Part shown: positions 34,906-45,185 of the stretch, one piece after another | Position numbering within the stretch: the first letter of the stretch is position 1 | Layout: every line of letters begins with the position of its first letter | NCBI RefSeq assembly: GCF_001042595.1 | Contig: NZ_AP012326.1 | Coordinates: forward strand, 1,736,001-1,800,000 | Source of the DNA: Bifidobacterium dentium JCM 1195 = DSM 20436 | Lineage (GTDB): Bacteria > Actinomycetota > Actinomycetes > Actinomycetales > Bifidobacteriaceae | DNA length: 64,000 bases | Direction: 5' to 3' | Program-made: the position numbers and the translations under genes | Notes under the pieces: generated by a model | What the model saw: the letters and a program-made list of their open reading frames with translations, nothing else | Databases searched by the model: none | What the model was told of the DNA's origin: nothing

Positions 34906-35553
34906 TCAGAATGTCGCGATCCAATTGCGCAACAGTTGTGCACCGGCTTCGGCGGACTTCTCCGGATGGAACTGCGTGGCGAACAGGGGCCCGCGTTCGT
35001 AGGCGGCGACGAAACGGCTGCGACCATAGGTGCACCAGGTCACATGTTCCTCGGCACCGCCGAAATCGATCTGGTCGGTCGACATGTCGGCCGGTGCAGC
35101 ACCCATTGCGGCAAAGGAATGCACGAAGTAGAACCGTTCGTGTTCCACGCCCTTCATCAGTACGGAGCCTTCCGGAGCTTCGACGGTATCCCAACCCATG
35201 TGCGGCACCACGTCGGCGTCGAGCAATTCCACGTCTCCCCTGATCAGGCCAAGACCGGGCTCGCCATCACCATGTTCCATACCACGTTCGAACATGATCT
35301 GTTCGCCCACGCATACGCCGAGCACGGGATGGCCGGCACGGAGGCGATCTTTGATTACCATATCGCCTCCGACGCTTCTGAGGCCTTCCATGCAGGCCGC
35401 GAAGGCACCCACGCCCGGCACCACGAGACCGTCGGCCTCCAGCGCCTGCCGATGGTCGGAGGTGAGCGTCACATCAATGTCAAGATTGGCCAACGCACGC
35501 ACCATGGAGCGCACGTTGCCGAAACCATAGTCGAAAACCACAACGGAAGTCAT
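34906..35553 (-). CDS. hisH: Imidazole glycerol phosphate synthase glutaminase subunit
   Basis: A 215-residue class I glutamine amidotransferase that feeds ammonia to HisF. It begins TSVVVFDYGFGNVRS, has the nucleophile elbow GVCVGEQIMFERG (catalytic Cys) and the His/Glu dyad in TQFHPEKS; oxyanion residues lie in VPGVGAFAACM. The GGAGA ribosome site lies 8 bases before the ATG at 35553 but only 2 before the ATG at 35559, so the former is preferred. hisF is not in this window. Confidence 0.93.
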   Translation of the reverse strand: MTSVVVFDYGFGNVRSMVRALANLDIDVTLTSDHRQALEADGLVVPGVGAFAACMEGLRSVGGDMVIKDRLRAGHPVLGVCVGEQIMFERGMEHGDGEPGLGLIRGDVELLDADVVPHMGWDTVEAPEGSVLMKGVEHERFYFVHSFAAMGAAPADMSTDQIDFGGAEEHVTWCTYGRSRFVAAYERGPLFATQFHPEKSAEAGAQLLRNWIATF

Positions 35554-35594
35554 GGGCATTCTCCTTCGTTCGATTGGTCCGGTTGTCCGAAAAG

Positions 35595-36287
35595 CTATTC
35601 GATGGCGGCACCGCCGCGTCCGAATCTCGTATGCTCGGCGATGACCTTCATGGCATCGTCACGGTCAAGGTCAGCCGAATCCACAATGGTGAGACCGGAA
35701 TCCTTGAGACCATCCAGATCGGTGATACCGAGCATGAGGTCTTCCACGAACGATGCGGTGGAGGTGAACAGCACCGGCGGCGCGAAGGTCTGGCCGGATT
35801 CGCCCTCCACATACAATGTCGCCTCAAGCTTGTCCGCACGGTTCACCGCGAGGATCACCGGCATACCGGCCACCACCGTGGTGATATCCCTGGCGGCCGC
35901 CTCGGGACCGTCGCCATCCAGATTGCGCAGTATGGCGACGGCGCCTTGCTCGGAGCCGACGCATTGCGCGGAGATGTCGGAAATCTGGCAGAAGGCGGCA
36001 AGCAGTTGCGGCGAGGTCAGCCGAGTTATGATCACCGCCGTCTTCGCACGATTGCCGAGCAGACCTTGCAGTTCATCCTCGAATTGGAGGGAGGATTGCG
36101 CCGCATTCAGCACGTCGGCGGCATCGCTGTCGTCATCGGTCTTTTCCGCTTGCGATTCCCGCTGCTTGGCCGCTTCGGCTTCGTTGAACTCGCGTTCGAA
36201 TCCCGCCATGGCGGCTTCCAGCTCCTCCTCGCTGAAATGCATGTCATCGGCGTTGAAATCGTCCGGATTCAAATCCTTGTCGCTCAT
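35595..36287 (-). CDS. Conserved protein of unknown function within the his operon
   Basis: A 230-residue soluble protein. The first 60 residues are acidic and probably disordered or helical (DDFNADDMHFSEEELEAAMAGFE); residues ~65-230 look like a compact alpha/beta domain (AKTAVIITRLTSPQLLAAF, MPVILAVNRADKL, DSGLTIVDSADLDRDDAMK). I do not recognise a family; no catalytic motif is obvious. Its ATG overlaps the hisB stop codon (TGATG) and hisH follows after 41 bases, so it is translationally coupled to histidine genes. A role in the pathway or a simple operon passenger are both possible. Confidence 0.8.
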   Translation of the reverse strand: MSDKDLNPDDFNADDMHFSEEELEAAMAGFEREFNEAEAAKQRESQAEKTDDDSDAADVLNAAQSSLQFEDELQGLLGNRAKTAVIITRLTSPQLLAAFCQISDISAQCVGSEQGAVAILRNLDGDGPEAAARDITTVVAGMPVILAVNRADKLEATLYVEGESGQTFAPPVLFTSTASFVEDLMLGITDLDGLKDSGLTIVDSADLDRDDAMKVIAEHTRFGRGGAAIE

Positions 36288-36886
36288 CACAGAGCACCTT
36301 TGGTGCTGGGGATGCCGTCCACACGTGGATCCGGTTCGATGGCAAAACGCAACGCACGTGCCAGTGCCTTGAATTCGGCTTCGGCAATATGATGGGGATC
36401 ACGACCGGCAAGCACCTGCAGATGCAGGCAGATGCCGGCGTGGTTGGCGATGGATTCCATGACGTGGCGCACGAGCGAACCCGTGAAATGGCCTCCGATC
36501 ATACAATATTCGAAGCCTTCCGGCTCGCCGCTGCACACACAGTACGGTCGGCCGGAGATGTCGACTACCGCCTTGGCCAGCGCCTCATCCAACGGCACGG
36601 TGGCATCGGCGAAGCGACGGATGCCACGCTTGTCGCCAAGCGTCTGCCTCAACGCCTCGCCAAATACGATGGCGATGTCTTCCACGGTATGATGCGCGTC
36701 GATGTCGGTATCACCGGTCGCCTTGATGGTCAGATCAATCAGCGAATGCTTGCCGAGCGCGGTCATCATATGGTTATAGAACGGCACCGACGTGTCGATG
36801 TCGGTTTTGCCGGTGCCGTCGAGATTCAGGCTCAGTTCAACCTTGGATTCGCTGGTCTCACGAACGATGGTTGCGGTACGCGCCAT
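36287..36886 (-). CDS. hisB: Imidazoleglycerol-phosphate dehydratase
   Basis: A 199-residue Mn-dependent dehydratase making imidazole-acetol phosphate. Both half-repeats carry the metal-binding HH motifs: [11 protein letters not shown] and [18 protein letters not shown], with FYNHMM and RHVMESIA also present. It is the monofunctional form, without the phosphatase domain of E. coli HisB. The ATG at 36886 has AAGGAG 8 bases upstream; the frame runs open another 91 codons into hisC, which is only shadow. It overlaps the next gene by one base. Confidence 0.94.
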   Translation of the reverse strand: MARTATIVRETSESKVELSLNLDGTGKTDIDTSVPFYNHMMTALGKHSLIDLTIKATGDTDIDAHHTVEDIAIVFGEALRQTLGDKRGIRRFADATVPLDEALAKAVVDISGRPYCVCSGEPEGFEYCMIGGHFTGSLVRHVMESIANHAGICLHLQVLAGRDPHHIAEAEFKALARALRFAIEPDPRVDGIPSTKGAL

Positions 36887-36912
36887 GGTTGCGACTCCTT
36901 TATTGGTATGGT

Positions 36913-38088
36913 TCAGTCCTGTTCCACAATACGCAGCACTTCGACCAACGCTTCGCGGAAACGCGCCATCTCCTCGTCGGTACCCATGCATACGCGCATC
37001 CAACCGTCGGGGCCGACCACGCGGATGAGTACGCCACGTTTGAGCAGTTCGTCGAAAACGCGTTCGCGATTGTCGAAATGACCGCCGAAGAGAATGAAGT
37101 TGGACTGCGTTGCAGCGGTTTCGAGCGGCCGACCCTTGTAGGTCTGCTCGCGAAGCCATGCGGCGGTGGCATTGCGGATTTCGCGCAGGTGAGCCACACG
37201 GCTGAGCTGCTCATCGGTATGGTCGAAGGCCGCCAAGGCCGCCGCCTGGGTTACTGCGGACAGGTGATACGGCATGCGCACGATACGCACGCAGTCGATG
37301 ATGCCCTTGCTGGCCGCGAGATAGCCGACACGTGCACCCGCGAAGGCGAAGGCCTTGCTCATGGTACGGCTCACGGCGAGGTTTTCGTATTCGTCGATGA
37401 GTTCGAGCGCGGTCGGCGTGCCCGGATCGCGGAACTCAACATAGGCCTCATCCACCACGACCACCGGATGCACGCCTTCGGCGGCCCCGACGACCTCTGC
37501 GGTCTTGGCCGCCTCGAGAATACGTTTCAGGTCATCCATCGCAAGAGGCGTGCCGGTCGGATTGTTCGGGCTGGTAAGCACGATCATGGCCGGCTTGACG
37601 TCATGAATGGCCTCAATGACGTTTTCGGCGTTCAGTGAGAAATCCGCATTGCGGTGTGCGACCTTCCACCGGGTGAAGGTGTCACGCGCATATTCCGGAT
37701 ACATGGAATACGTTGGATCGCAGCCCAGGGCAATGCGTCCCGGACCTCCGAAAGCCTGGAACAGCTGCAGCATGATCTCATTGGACCCGTTGGCGCCCCA
37801 CAGCTGATCCACGACCAGATCGACGCCGGATTCCTTCTTGAGGTAGTCGCAGAACGCCTGACGCAACGCGATATGCTCGCGATCCGGATAGCGGTTGAGC
37901 GTCGGGGCGATCTCCTTGACACGCTGCGCGATGCTTTCGACCACGGCCGGTTCCGGCGCATACGGGTTCTCGTTGACGTTGAGGCATACCGGTACGTCAA
38001 GCTGCGGAGCACCATACGGTTCCTCACCGATCAGGTCGTTGCGCAGCGGCAGATATGCCGGAATCGCATTGCTGGAGGTTTCGCTCAT
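36913..38088 (-). CDS. hisC: Histidinol-phosphate aminotransferase
   Basis: A 391-residue PLP enzyme of fold type I, transferring the amino group of glutamate to imidazole-acetol phosphate. Signatures are [12 protein letters not shown] near the N-terminus, the cofactor motif [19 protein letters not shown] and the PLP lysine in [15 protein letters not shown] (Schiff-base Lys), then the Arg near the C-terminus. Its start overlaps the hisD stop (ATGA). Confidence 0.95.
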   Translation of the reverse strand: MSETSSNAIPAYLPLRNDLIGEEPYGAPQLDVPVCLNVNENPYAPEPAVVESIAQRVKEIAPTLNRYPDREHIALRQAFCDYLKKESGVDLVVDQLWGANGSNEIMLQLFQAFGGPGRIALGCDPTYSMYPEYARDTFTRWKVAHRNADFSLNAENVIEAIHDVKPAMIVLTSPNNPTGTPLAMDDLKRILEAAKTAEVVGAAEGVHPVVVVDEAYVEFRDPGTPTALELIDEYENLAVSRTMSKAFAFAGARVGYLAASKGIIDCVRIVRMPYHLSAVTQAAALAAFDHTDEQLSRVAHLREIRNATAAWLREQTYKGRPLETAATQSNFILFGGHFDNRERVFDELLKRGVLIRVVGPDGWMRVCMGTDEEMARFREALVEVLRIVEQD

Positions 38089-39485
38089 CGCAGGCCCGCC
38101 CGTTCTTCCTGTTCCGTGATGGTCGCCTTGTCGTACGGATCGTCAATGAAACGGCTGAGCACGCATTCACCGTGCGCCGGCAGATCTTCGGAAACGGCGA
38201 AGGCATTCACACGGGCGGCAAGGGTCTTCAGGCCCTGTTCGTCGTATTCGATGACTTCGACCGGCTTCATGAAGGTGTGTACACCGAGGCCGGAGGCGAA
38301 ACGTGCGGTGCCGGAAGTCGGCAGCACATGGTTGGAGCCGGACATGTAGTCACCCAGCGGCACCGGGGAATACGGGCCGCGGAAGATGGCACCGGCATTG
38401 CGGATCTTGGCGATGACGGCATCCGGATCGGCGGTCTGGATTTCGAGGTGCTCGGCCGCGTATGCATTGGCCGCGTCGATGGACTGTTCGATGCCGTCGG
38501 TGAGGATGATGCCGGACTGACGACCGCGCAGCGACGTTTCGACACGTTCGGCGTGTTCGGTGCGCGGCACACGGTACTTGAGATTCTCCTGCACCTTGGC
38601 GGCGATATCCTCGCTGTCGGTGATGAGCACGGAGCCGGCAAGCTCGTCGTGTTCGGCCTGGCCGATCAGATCGGCGGCAAGCCAGCTCGGATTGGCACCC
38701 CCGTCGGCGATGATGGCGATTTCGGTCGGACCTGCGACGGCGTCAATGCCGACGATGCCGGAGACCATACGCTTGGCGGTAGCCACGAAAATGTTGCCCG
38801 GACCGGTGATCTTGTCGACCGGATCGCACAGGATCTCACCGTCCTGCGGCTCGGAGCCCTTGGCACCGTAGGCGAACATGGCCACGGCCTGGGCACCGCC
38901 GACCGCATAGACTTCATCTACGCCAAGGATGGAGCAGGTGGCGAGAATGGTCTTGTCGGGAAGACCGTCGGCATTGTTGCGGCTCGGCGGGGTCGCGATG
39001 GCGAGGGATTCGACGCCTGCGGCCTGTGCCGGCACCACGTTCATGATGACGGAGCTCGGATACACGGCTTTGCCGCCCGGCACATACAGGCCGACGCGCT
39101 GCACCGGAATCCAGCGCTCGGACACACGGGCTCCTTCGGCCAGATCGGTGTGGAACGGGGCCGGTACCTGGGAGGCGGATACGGCGCGAGAACGGCGCAC
39201 GGACTCCTCGATGGCGGCACGCACCTCCGGGTCGAGTTCGTCGACGGCGGCCTTCATGACCTCGACAGGCACGCGCAGGTTCTCGGGGCGAATATGGTCG
39301 AACTTCTCCGCGAAATCGCGAAGGGCCGCAGCGCCGCGGGCCTTCACGTCGTCGAGAATCGGCTGCACGAGTTCAGTGGCCTCGTTGGTGCCCATCTCCG
39401 CACGCGGCATAGCATCCAGCATTTCGGCTCGGGTCAGCTTCCTACCACGCAGATCAATGATTCGCATATAGTTTTCTTCGCTCAT
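38085..39485 (-). CDS. hisD: Histidinol dehydrogenase
   Basis: A 466-residue Zn-dependent enzyme that oxidises histidinol to histidine in two NAD+ steps. Visible are VGLYVPGGKAVYPSSV, the GTPPS-like IATPPSRN, AGPTEIAII, LIGQAEHDELAGS (active-site Glu-His) and DYMSGSNHVLPT. The ATG at 39485 gives MSEENYMRII; the ATG at 39467 is an alternative with a weak ribosome site, and the frame remains open well upstream without family similarity. First gene of the his unit: hisD-hisC-hisB-orf-hisH-hisA. hisG, hisE, hisF and hisI must be elsewhere. Confidence 0.95.
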   Translation of the reverse strand: MSEENYMRIIDLRGRKLTRAEMLDAMPRAEMGTNEATELVQPILDDVKARGAAALRDFAEKFDHIRPENLRVPVEVMKAAVDELDPEVRAAIEESVRRSRAVSASQVPAPFHTDLAEGARVSERWIPVQRVGLYVPGGKAVYPSSVIMNVVPAQAAGVESLAIATPPSRNNADGLPDKTILATCSILGVDEVYAVGGAQAVAMFAYGAKGSEPQDGEILCDPVDKITGPGNIFVATAKRMVSGIVGIDAVAGPTEIAIIADGGANPSWLAADLIGQAEHDELAGSVLITDSEDIAAKVQENLKYRVPRTEHAERVETSLRGRQSGIILTDGIEQSIDAANAYAAEHLEIQTADPDAVIAKIRNAGAIFRGPYSPVPLGDYMSGSNHVLPTSGTARFASGLGVHTFMKPVEVIEYDEQGLKTLAARVNAFAVSEDLPAHGECVLSRFIDDPYDKATITEQEERAGLR

Positions 39486-39701
39486 AACGCCCCATCGTAA
39501 CAACGTCGGGTCACGAGACCTGTCAGAAATCTCACGTTCAGCCGCATTGTGAGACATTCCCGCCCCATGAGCGCGGCCGACCACCCCGGACCCCATGATC
39601 ATAAGGGTGGTCATGCCACGATGTGTTACGGCGGCGGCGTTACATGGCGATGCTAGTTTGCATAGCAATCAACAGTGATTACGACGGCAAGGAGAACCGC
39701 C

Positions 39702-41102
39702 ATGTCCCAAGCGTCACCCGCATCGACGGCACCCGAAAACACCACGGTCACCAAACCGAAGTTCTTCTACGGGTGGTGGATCGTCATCGGCGGTTTCCTG
39801 ATGATGTGCACCTGCTACACGACATTCGTGAACTGCTCCTCACTGTTCCAGGCGCATATCGTCTCCGATCTGCACATGACCATCGGCCAGTACAACACCG
39901 GCACGTCGCTTGCATCACTGATCTCCATCGTGGCGACGCTGTTCATGGGTGCGCTCATCGATAAGCTCGGCGCACGCCAGATCGCCTCCTTCCTAGTGAT
40001 CCTCTCCGCGTTGCTGCTGTTCGGATATTCCGCCGTCACCTCCGCATGGCAGATCTACGCGCTTGCGGCGATCTCCGGCACGCTGATCACTTCCGGCGTA
40101 CGTCTGTTCATCTCCGTCGTGGTGACCAACTGGTTCAATCTCAAGCGTGGTCTGGCCGTATCCGCGGCCCTGTGCGGCTCCGGCTTCGGTGGCATGATCC
40201 TTTCCCCGATCGCCAGCACCGTCATCGCCAATTACGGATGGCGTACCGCCTATGTCGTACTCGGCATGATCTGCTTGGTCGCGGCACTGCCGATTCCGGT
40301 CATCTTCTTCCGCACCAAGCCGAGCGAGAAGGGTCTGCTGCCGCTTGGCGCCGAACTGAGTGACGAGGAGATCAAAGAGGCCGAACGCAGGAGCGGGCAC
40401 TCACTGTCCGAAGTGAACGTGGCCGTGGGCTGGAAGGTGCTTCGCAAGCATGCCGGATTCTGGTTGCTGGTACTCGGCTTCCTGTTCGTCGGCATCATCA
40501 ACGGCGCGGTTTCCGTGAACATGGTCTCCAACATGACGTCCGTGAACAACAACGGCACCGAGGTGGTCACCGGTGGCCATAGCGTGGTTTGGGCCGGCTA
40601 CATCATGTCGCTGTACATGGGTGTGGTGTTGGTCGCCAAGGTCGCACTGGGTTGGATTTTCGACCGTTTCGGCATGGTGGGCGGCGTGCTTGTCGGCTCC
40701 GTCTCCTGCCTGCTCGCCTGCCTGTTCCTGTGCTTCCCGTCCACGAATTGGGGGCCGATTCTCGCCGCGGTCTTCTACGGCATCGGCACCTGCACCGCCA
40801 CGATCGGTCCATCCATCATGATTGCACACGAATACGGCCGCCGTGATGTCGGCAAGCTGACCGGCATTGCGATTTCCGCCACCGCACTTGGCGGCATCGT
40901 CGGCGCGATCGTCTCCGGTATCGCCTTCGATGCGGCGCTCTCGTTCACACCGGCATGGGTCATCGGCATCGTCTGCTCGGTATTCATGGGTGTGACGCTG
41001 ATCGCTTCGGCCGGTATGGCCAAGGGCGTGGTCGCCAAGTGCATCGCCAACGGCGCACCGCACATCGACGCCGAAGGCAACATCCTCGAAGAGGCCCGCT
41101 GA
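39702..41102 (+). CDS. MFS transporter of the oxalate/formate antiporter (OFA) family
   Basis: A 466-residue membrane protein with 12 helices. The opening FYGWWIVIGGFLMMC and TFVNCSSLFQAHIVSDL pattern, LIDKLGARQIASF after helix 2 and a long central loop (about residues 200-245) fit the OFA family. In a bifid fermenter export of an organic acid is a possible role, but the substrate is not deducible. AAGGAG lies 7 bases before the ATG at 39702; an ATG nine codons earlier is less well placed. It converges on dnaE with only 6 bases between. Confidence 0.87.
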   Translation: MSQASPASTAPENTTVTKPKFFYGWWIVIGGFLMMCTCYTTFVNCSSLFQAHIVSDLHMTIGQYNTGTSLASLISIVATLFMGALIDKLGARQIASFLVILSALLLFGYSAVTSAWQIYALAAISGTLITSGVRLFISVVVTNWFNLKRGLAVSAALCGSGFGGMILSPIASTVIANYGWRTAYVVLGMICLVAALPIPVIFFRTKPSEKGLLPLGAELSDEEIKEAERRSGHSLSEVNVAVGWKVLRKHAGFWLLVLGFLFVGIINGAVSVNMVSNMTSVNNNGTEVVTGGHSVVWAGYIMSLYMGVVLVAKVALGWIFDRFGMVGGVLVGSVSCLLACLFLCFPSTNWGPILAAVFYGIGTCTATIGPSIMIAHEYGRRDVGKLTGIAISATALGGIVGAIVSGIAFDAALSFTPAWVIGIVCSVFMGVTLIASAGMAKGVVAKCIANGAPHIDAEGNILEEAR

Positions 41103-41108
41103 CCTCAT

Positions 41109-44100
41109 TCAGGCCATGGGCAAGGAGCTGGGACCGAAAAGAATCTTGATCTCGGCGAACAGGGAGGTGTCCCGCTTCACGCGGAAGCGATCGCCGAAGG
41201 TCAGCACCTTGGCGTTGCCCTGATCGTCCATGATGGCAAGTCTCACCTCGCAATAGCCGGGATGGTCGTTCAGAATCCGCCCGAGCCGCATCACATGATC
41301 ACGGTTCAGTGCAACCTGCGGCAGCGTGATCACGAGCGGCCTCTCGTCCTCCGCCTCCAAGGTCGGTACCTGGAATTCCGTGGCACGCAGACTCACGGTT
41401 TCGTCGCGCCGCTCGACTTGGCCCCGGATCTGCACTACGGTGTCGACCGCCAGTTCCGGCGCGGCCGCTTCATATACCTTGCCGAAGAACATGCACTGGA
41501 TGGAGCTTTCCAAATCCTCGATGGTGACGATCGCCCAAGGATTGCCCTTCTTCGATACGCGACGGTCCACATTCGTAATCAGCCCGGCTACCGTGACCTG
41601 CTGCCCGTCAGGCATGGTTCCGGCGCGATCGATCAGATGCGCGATCGACATCTCACGCAGACTCGACAACACCGACTGCATGCCGCTCAACGGATGGTCG
41701 GACACATACAGGCCCAGCATCTCACGCTCGAAGTTGAGCTTGGTTTTCTTATCCCATTCCTCCACATCCGGCACGCTCACCATGGCGTCTCCCATGCCGT
41801 CTTGTTCGGCCGAATCATCCAGATCGGAGAACAGATCGAACTGCCCTTCCGCCTGCTTGCGCTTGATGCCCACCACCGAATTGATGGCAGCCTCATGAAT
41901 GGTGAACAGCGCACGACGGTTCGGATCGACCGAATCGAAGGCTCCGGCCTTGATCAACGATTCCACCAGACGACGGTTCAAGGCACTCAACGGCACGCGA
42001 CGCACGAAATCCGGGAAGTTCACATACTTGCCATGACCGCTCTCGCGCTCCTTGATGATGTCATCGACGGCGTTCCTGCCGACATTGCGGATGGCACCGA
42101 GACCGAATCGCACGACATCGCCGACCGCCGAATATTCGAATACCGACTCATTCACGTCCGGAGACAGCACCTGAATGCCCATGCGCCGCGCCTCGCCGAG
42201 ATACAGTGCGGTCTTGTCCTTATTGGTGCTGGCGCCCTGTAGCAGGGCGGCCATGAATTCCACCGGATAGTGCGTCTTCAGATACGCGGTCCAATAGGAG
42301 ATCAAACCGTATGCGGCGGAATGCGCCTTGTTGAACGCATACCCCGAGAACGGCACCAGAATGTCCCACACGGCCTGGGCCGCCTCCTGCGAGTAGCCAT
42401 GCTCCTTCATGCCCGCAAAGAACGGGATTTTCTCCTTGGCCAACACTTCCGGCTTCTTCTTGCCCATGGCTCGGCGCAACACATCTGCCTTACCCAAAGA
42501 GTAACCCGCCAGAATTCGCGCGGCCGACTGCACCTGCTCCTGGTACACGATCAGACCATAGGTCTCGTCAAGCACCTCCTTGAGCGGTTCGGCCACTTCG
42601 GGATGAATCGGCGTGATCTTCTGCAGGCCGTTCTTACGCTTCGCATAGTTGGTATGCGAATCCATATCCATAGGGCCCGGCCGGTACAAGGCGATCAACG
42701 CGGAGATATCGTTGAAGTTGCTGGGCTTCAACGTTTTCAGCAGCGAGCGCATGCCGTCGGAATCGAGCTGGAACACGCCAAGGGTGTCGCCTCGCGACAG
42801 CAACTCGTACGTGGCCTTGTCATCCAAAGGAATCCTGGTATGGTCGATGCGGTCCTTGCCGTTCGCCTCGATGTTGTTCAGGGTGTCACGAATCACCGTC
42901 AAGTTGGAGAGCCCGAGGAAGTCCATCTTGACCAGACCCAGCGTTTCGCACGTGTGATATTCGAGCGTAGTGGTGACGGTACCGTCGGTACGTTCCAATA
43001 GCGGCGAGGTGTTGGTAATCGGCTCACTACCCATGATGGTGGCGCAGGCATGCACGCCGGTCTGACGAATCAGACCCTCGATGCCCATCGCCTCATCGGT
43101 CACACGCTTGGCATCCGGATCGGAATCGTACAGCTCCCGGAACTCACGCGCTTCGGCATAGCGTTTCGAGGCCGGATCGAAGATATCGTGCAACGGGATG
43201 TCCTTGCCGCCCGTCTGCGCCGGTGGCAACGCCTTGGTCACGCGCTCGCCCATGGAAAAGTCGAAGCCCATGATGCGTGCGGAATCCTTCAAGGCCTGCT
43301 TGGTTTTGATGGTGCCGTAGATCACGCATTGCGCCACCTTGTCACGACCGTATTTCTCGCCGACATAGTCGAGTACGCGGCCGCGGCCGTCCGGATCGAA
43401 ATCCACGTCGATATCAGGCAGGGAGACTCGCTCCGGATTGAGGAAGCGTTCGAAAATCAGACCGTGCTGGATCGGGTCGAGTTCGGTGATGCCCATGGCG
43501 TATGCCACCATGGCGCCTGCAGCGGAACCACGGCCGGGCCCCACCATCACACCGTGCGTCTTGGCCCAGTTGATGTAGTCGGCCACGACAAGGAAGTAAC
43601 CGCAGAACTGCATCTGGCATATTACGCCGCATTCGTAGTCGGCCTGCTTGAGCACCTCGATCGGCGGATTGCCGTCATATCGCTTTTCCAGGCCCTCTTC
43701 GACTTTCTTCAGGAACAGCGAGGTCTCGTCCCATCCTTCGGGGCAGTCGAATTGAGGCATGAAGGCGCCATCCTCATGATCGTCGAACATCACGTTGCAG
43801 CGTTCGGCGATCTCCAGCGTATTGTCGCATGCCTCGGGAAGGTCCTTGAACAGTTCACGCATCTCTTCGGCGGATTTCAGGTAGTAGCCGGTACCGTCGA
43901 ACTTGAATCGTCCCGGCTCGTCGAGGGTGGAGCCGGAGTTGATGCACAGCATGGCGTCCTGCGCGCCGGCATCCTCCGCACGCACGTAATGGGAATCGTT
44001 GGTCGCCAGCAACGGCGCATTGAGCTTTTTGGCGATGTCAAGCAGCCCGTCGGTCACCTGTCTTTCGATATTCAGCCCGTGGTCCATGAATTCGATGTAG

Positions 44101-44696
44101 AAGTTGTCTCGGCCGAAGATGTCCTGCAGCTCCCCCGCCGCACGTAGTGCCTCATCGAATTGACCGAGCAGCAATCGGGTTTGGATGATGCCCGAAGGGC
44201 AACCGGATGAGGCTATAATCCCCTTGGAATACTTGGATAGGATCTCCTTGTCCATGCGCGGGTAACGCATGACACGCCCTTCCAGGTTCGCGTCGGTCGA
44301 GGCTTTCATGAGGTTCACGAGGCCTTCGTCGGTCTCCGCCCACATGGTCAGATGCGTGATCAGGCCGCCGCCGGACACGTCGTTGGGGTTGCGTTTGCGA
44401 TGGTTCGGGTCAAGATCCGGGTTCCAGTTGGTATCCCAGCTCACTCGGGTCGGGTCCTGGCGTGCGGTTTCCGGCGTGACATAGGCTTCGATGCCGATGA
44501 TTGGCTTGATGCCCGCATTGACTGCGGTGCTCCACATCTCATAGGCGCCATGCATGTTGCCATGATCCGTGATGCCGACGGCCGGCATGTTCAGTTCCTT
44601 GGCGCGTTTGACCAGATCCGGTATCTTCGAAGCGCCGTCGAGCAGCGAATAGTGCGTATGGTTATGCAGTTGCACGAAGTTTCCGGAAGTAGCCAT
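41109..44696 (-). CDS. dnaE: DNA polymerase III alpha subunit
   Basis: The replicative polymerase of 1195 residues. An N-terminal PHP domain (FVQLHNHTHYSLLDGAS, GITDHGNMHGAYE) is followed by the C-family polymerase palm with the catalytic aspartates in SLPDIDVDFDPDGRGRVLDY, the fingers with GKKKPEVLAKEK, a helix-hairpin-helix region and a C-terminal OB fold (VTVAGLITNVDRR). It is the DnaE1 type without the polC exonuclease insertion. The ATG at 44696 has TGGAGAG just upstream; the frame is open 19 codons further. It follows rluD at some distance, as in other Actinobacteria. Confidence 0.96.
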   Translation of the reverse strand: MATSGNFVQLHNHTHYSLLDGASKIPDLVKRAKELNMPAVGITDHGNMHGAYEMWSTAVNAGIKPIIGIEAYVTPETARQDPTRVSWDTNWNPDLDPNHRKRNPNDVSGGGLITHLTMWAETDEGLVNLMKASTDANLEGRVMRYPRMDKEILSKYSKGIIASSGCPSGIIQTRLLLGQFDEALRAAGELQDIFGRDNFYIEFMDHGLNIERQVTDGLLDIAKKLNAPLLATNDSHYVRAEDAGAQDAMLCINSGSTLDEPGRFKFDGTGYYLKSAEEMRELFKDLPEACDNTLEIAERCNVMFDDHEDGAFMPQFDCPEGWDETSLFLKKVEEGLEKRYDGNPPIEVLKQADYECGVICQMQFCGYFLVVADYINWAKTHGVMVGPGRGSAAGAMVAYAMGITELDPIQHGLIFERFLNPERVSLPDIDVDFDPDGRGRVLDYVGEKYGRDKVAQCVIYGTIKTKQALKDSARIMGFDFSMGERVTKALPPAQTGGKDIPLHDIFDPASKRYAEAREFRELYDSDPDAKRVTDEAMGIEGLIRQTGVHACATIMGSEPITNTSPLLERTDGTVTTTLEYHTCETLGLVKMDFLGLSNLTVIRDTLNNIEANGKDRIDHTRIPLDDKATYELLSRGDTLGVFQLDSDGMRSLLKTLKPSNFNDISALIALYRPGPMDMDSHTNYAKRKNGLQKITPIHPEVAEPLKEVLDETYGLIVYQEQVQSAARILAGYSLGKADVLRRAMGKKKPEVLAKEKIPFFAGMKEHGYSQEAAQAVWDILVPFSGYAFNKAHSAAYGLISYWTAYLKTHYPVEFMAALLQGASTNKDKTALYLGEARRMGIQVLSPDVNESVFEYSAVGDVVRFGLGAIRNVGRNAVDDIIKERESGHGKYVNFPDFVRRVPLSALNRRLVESLIKAGAFDSVDPNRRALFTIHEAAINSVVGIKRKQAEGQFDLFSDLDDSAEQDGMGDAMVSVPDVEEWDKKTKLNFEREMLGLYVSDHPLSGMQSVLSSLREMSIAHLIDRAGTMPDGQQVTVAGLITNVDRRVSKKGNPWAIVTIEDLESSIQCMFFGKVYEAAAPELAVDTVVQIRGQVERRDETVSLRATEFQVPTLEAEDERPLVITLPQVALNRDHVMRLGRILNDHPGYCEVRLAIMDDQGNAKVLTFGDRFRVKRDTSLFAEIKILFGPSSLPMA

Positions 44697-44945
44697 GCTC
44701 TCCAATCTACCTATGATTCCTGACGGCCGACTACGCCGAGAGCCGCAATTCACCGCATCGAAACAACCGACACGCGTACCTCGTCACCGTGGTCGCCGCA
44801 CGCGGCCCGTCGCTTGCGACACGCCCGGAGCCTGTGGATAACCCGTTTGGTGCGTCCACAACCCCTGGTTGCGCTGGACATACGCCTTTGCACCCGTTAG
44901 CGTCGCAACCAACCGGTATCCGCATCTTGCGAACAAAGGAGTGCC

Positions 44946-45185
44946 ATGACCGCGAAAACCCGCTGTACATTGCGTTTCGTTTCCCTGATCTATCTGATCG
45001 TGGCCATGCTGTTGGCCGTGGCGATCGTTGCGGGAATGCTGTATCTGCAGCGAGGCAGCTATGATCCGTTGGACTCGTTGGTCCTGATTGCGGTATGCAT
45101 GATGGTCGCGACCTGTCCGATCTGTCTGCTGGCCGCAATCGTATTGTTCGTGATTCAGTTCCTCGTCGGATTCGCGTCACGATGA
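44946..45185 (+). CDS. Small two-helix membrane protein
   Basis: A 79-residue protein with two membrane helices (about residues 12-34, LIYLIVAMLLAVAIVAGMLYL, and 46-74, LIAVCMMVATCPICLLAAIVL) and a short polar loop between. AAAGGAG lies 6 bases before the ATG, which supports it as a real gene. It resembles no family I can name. Its last 31 bases overlap the 3' end of rluD on the other strand. The 249 bases before it (44697-44945) carry the promoter side of dnaE and show no other gene. Confidence 0.65.
   Translation: MTAKTRCTLRFVSLIYLIVAMLLAVAIVAGMLYLQRGSYDPLDSLVLIAVCMMVATCPICLLAAIVLFVIQFLVGFASR

Noticed and set aside
36890..37159. N-terminal extension of hisB into hisC
   Set aside because: The extension has no family similarity, and a well-spaced AAGGAG marks the ATG at 36886.
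36871..39500. Plus-strand frames opposite hisC and hisD (255 and 481 codons)
   Set aside because: Shadows of well-identified his genes.
39530..39554. TCTCAC...GTGAGA inverted repeat upstream of hisD as a his operator
   Set aside because: Arms are only 6 bp with a 13-base loop and no second copy; too weak to call.
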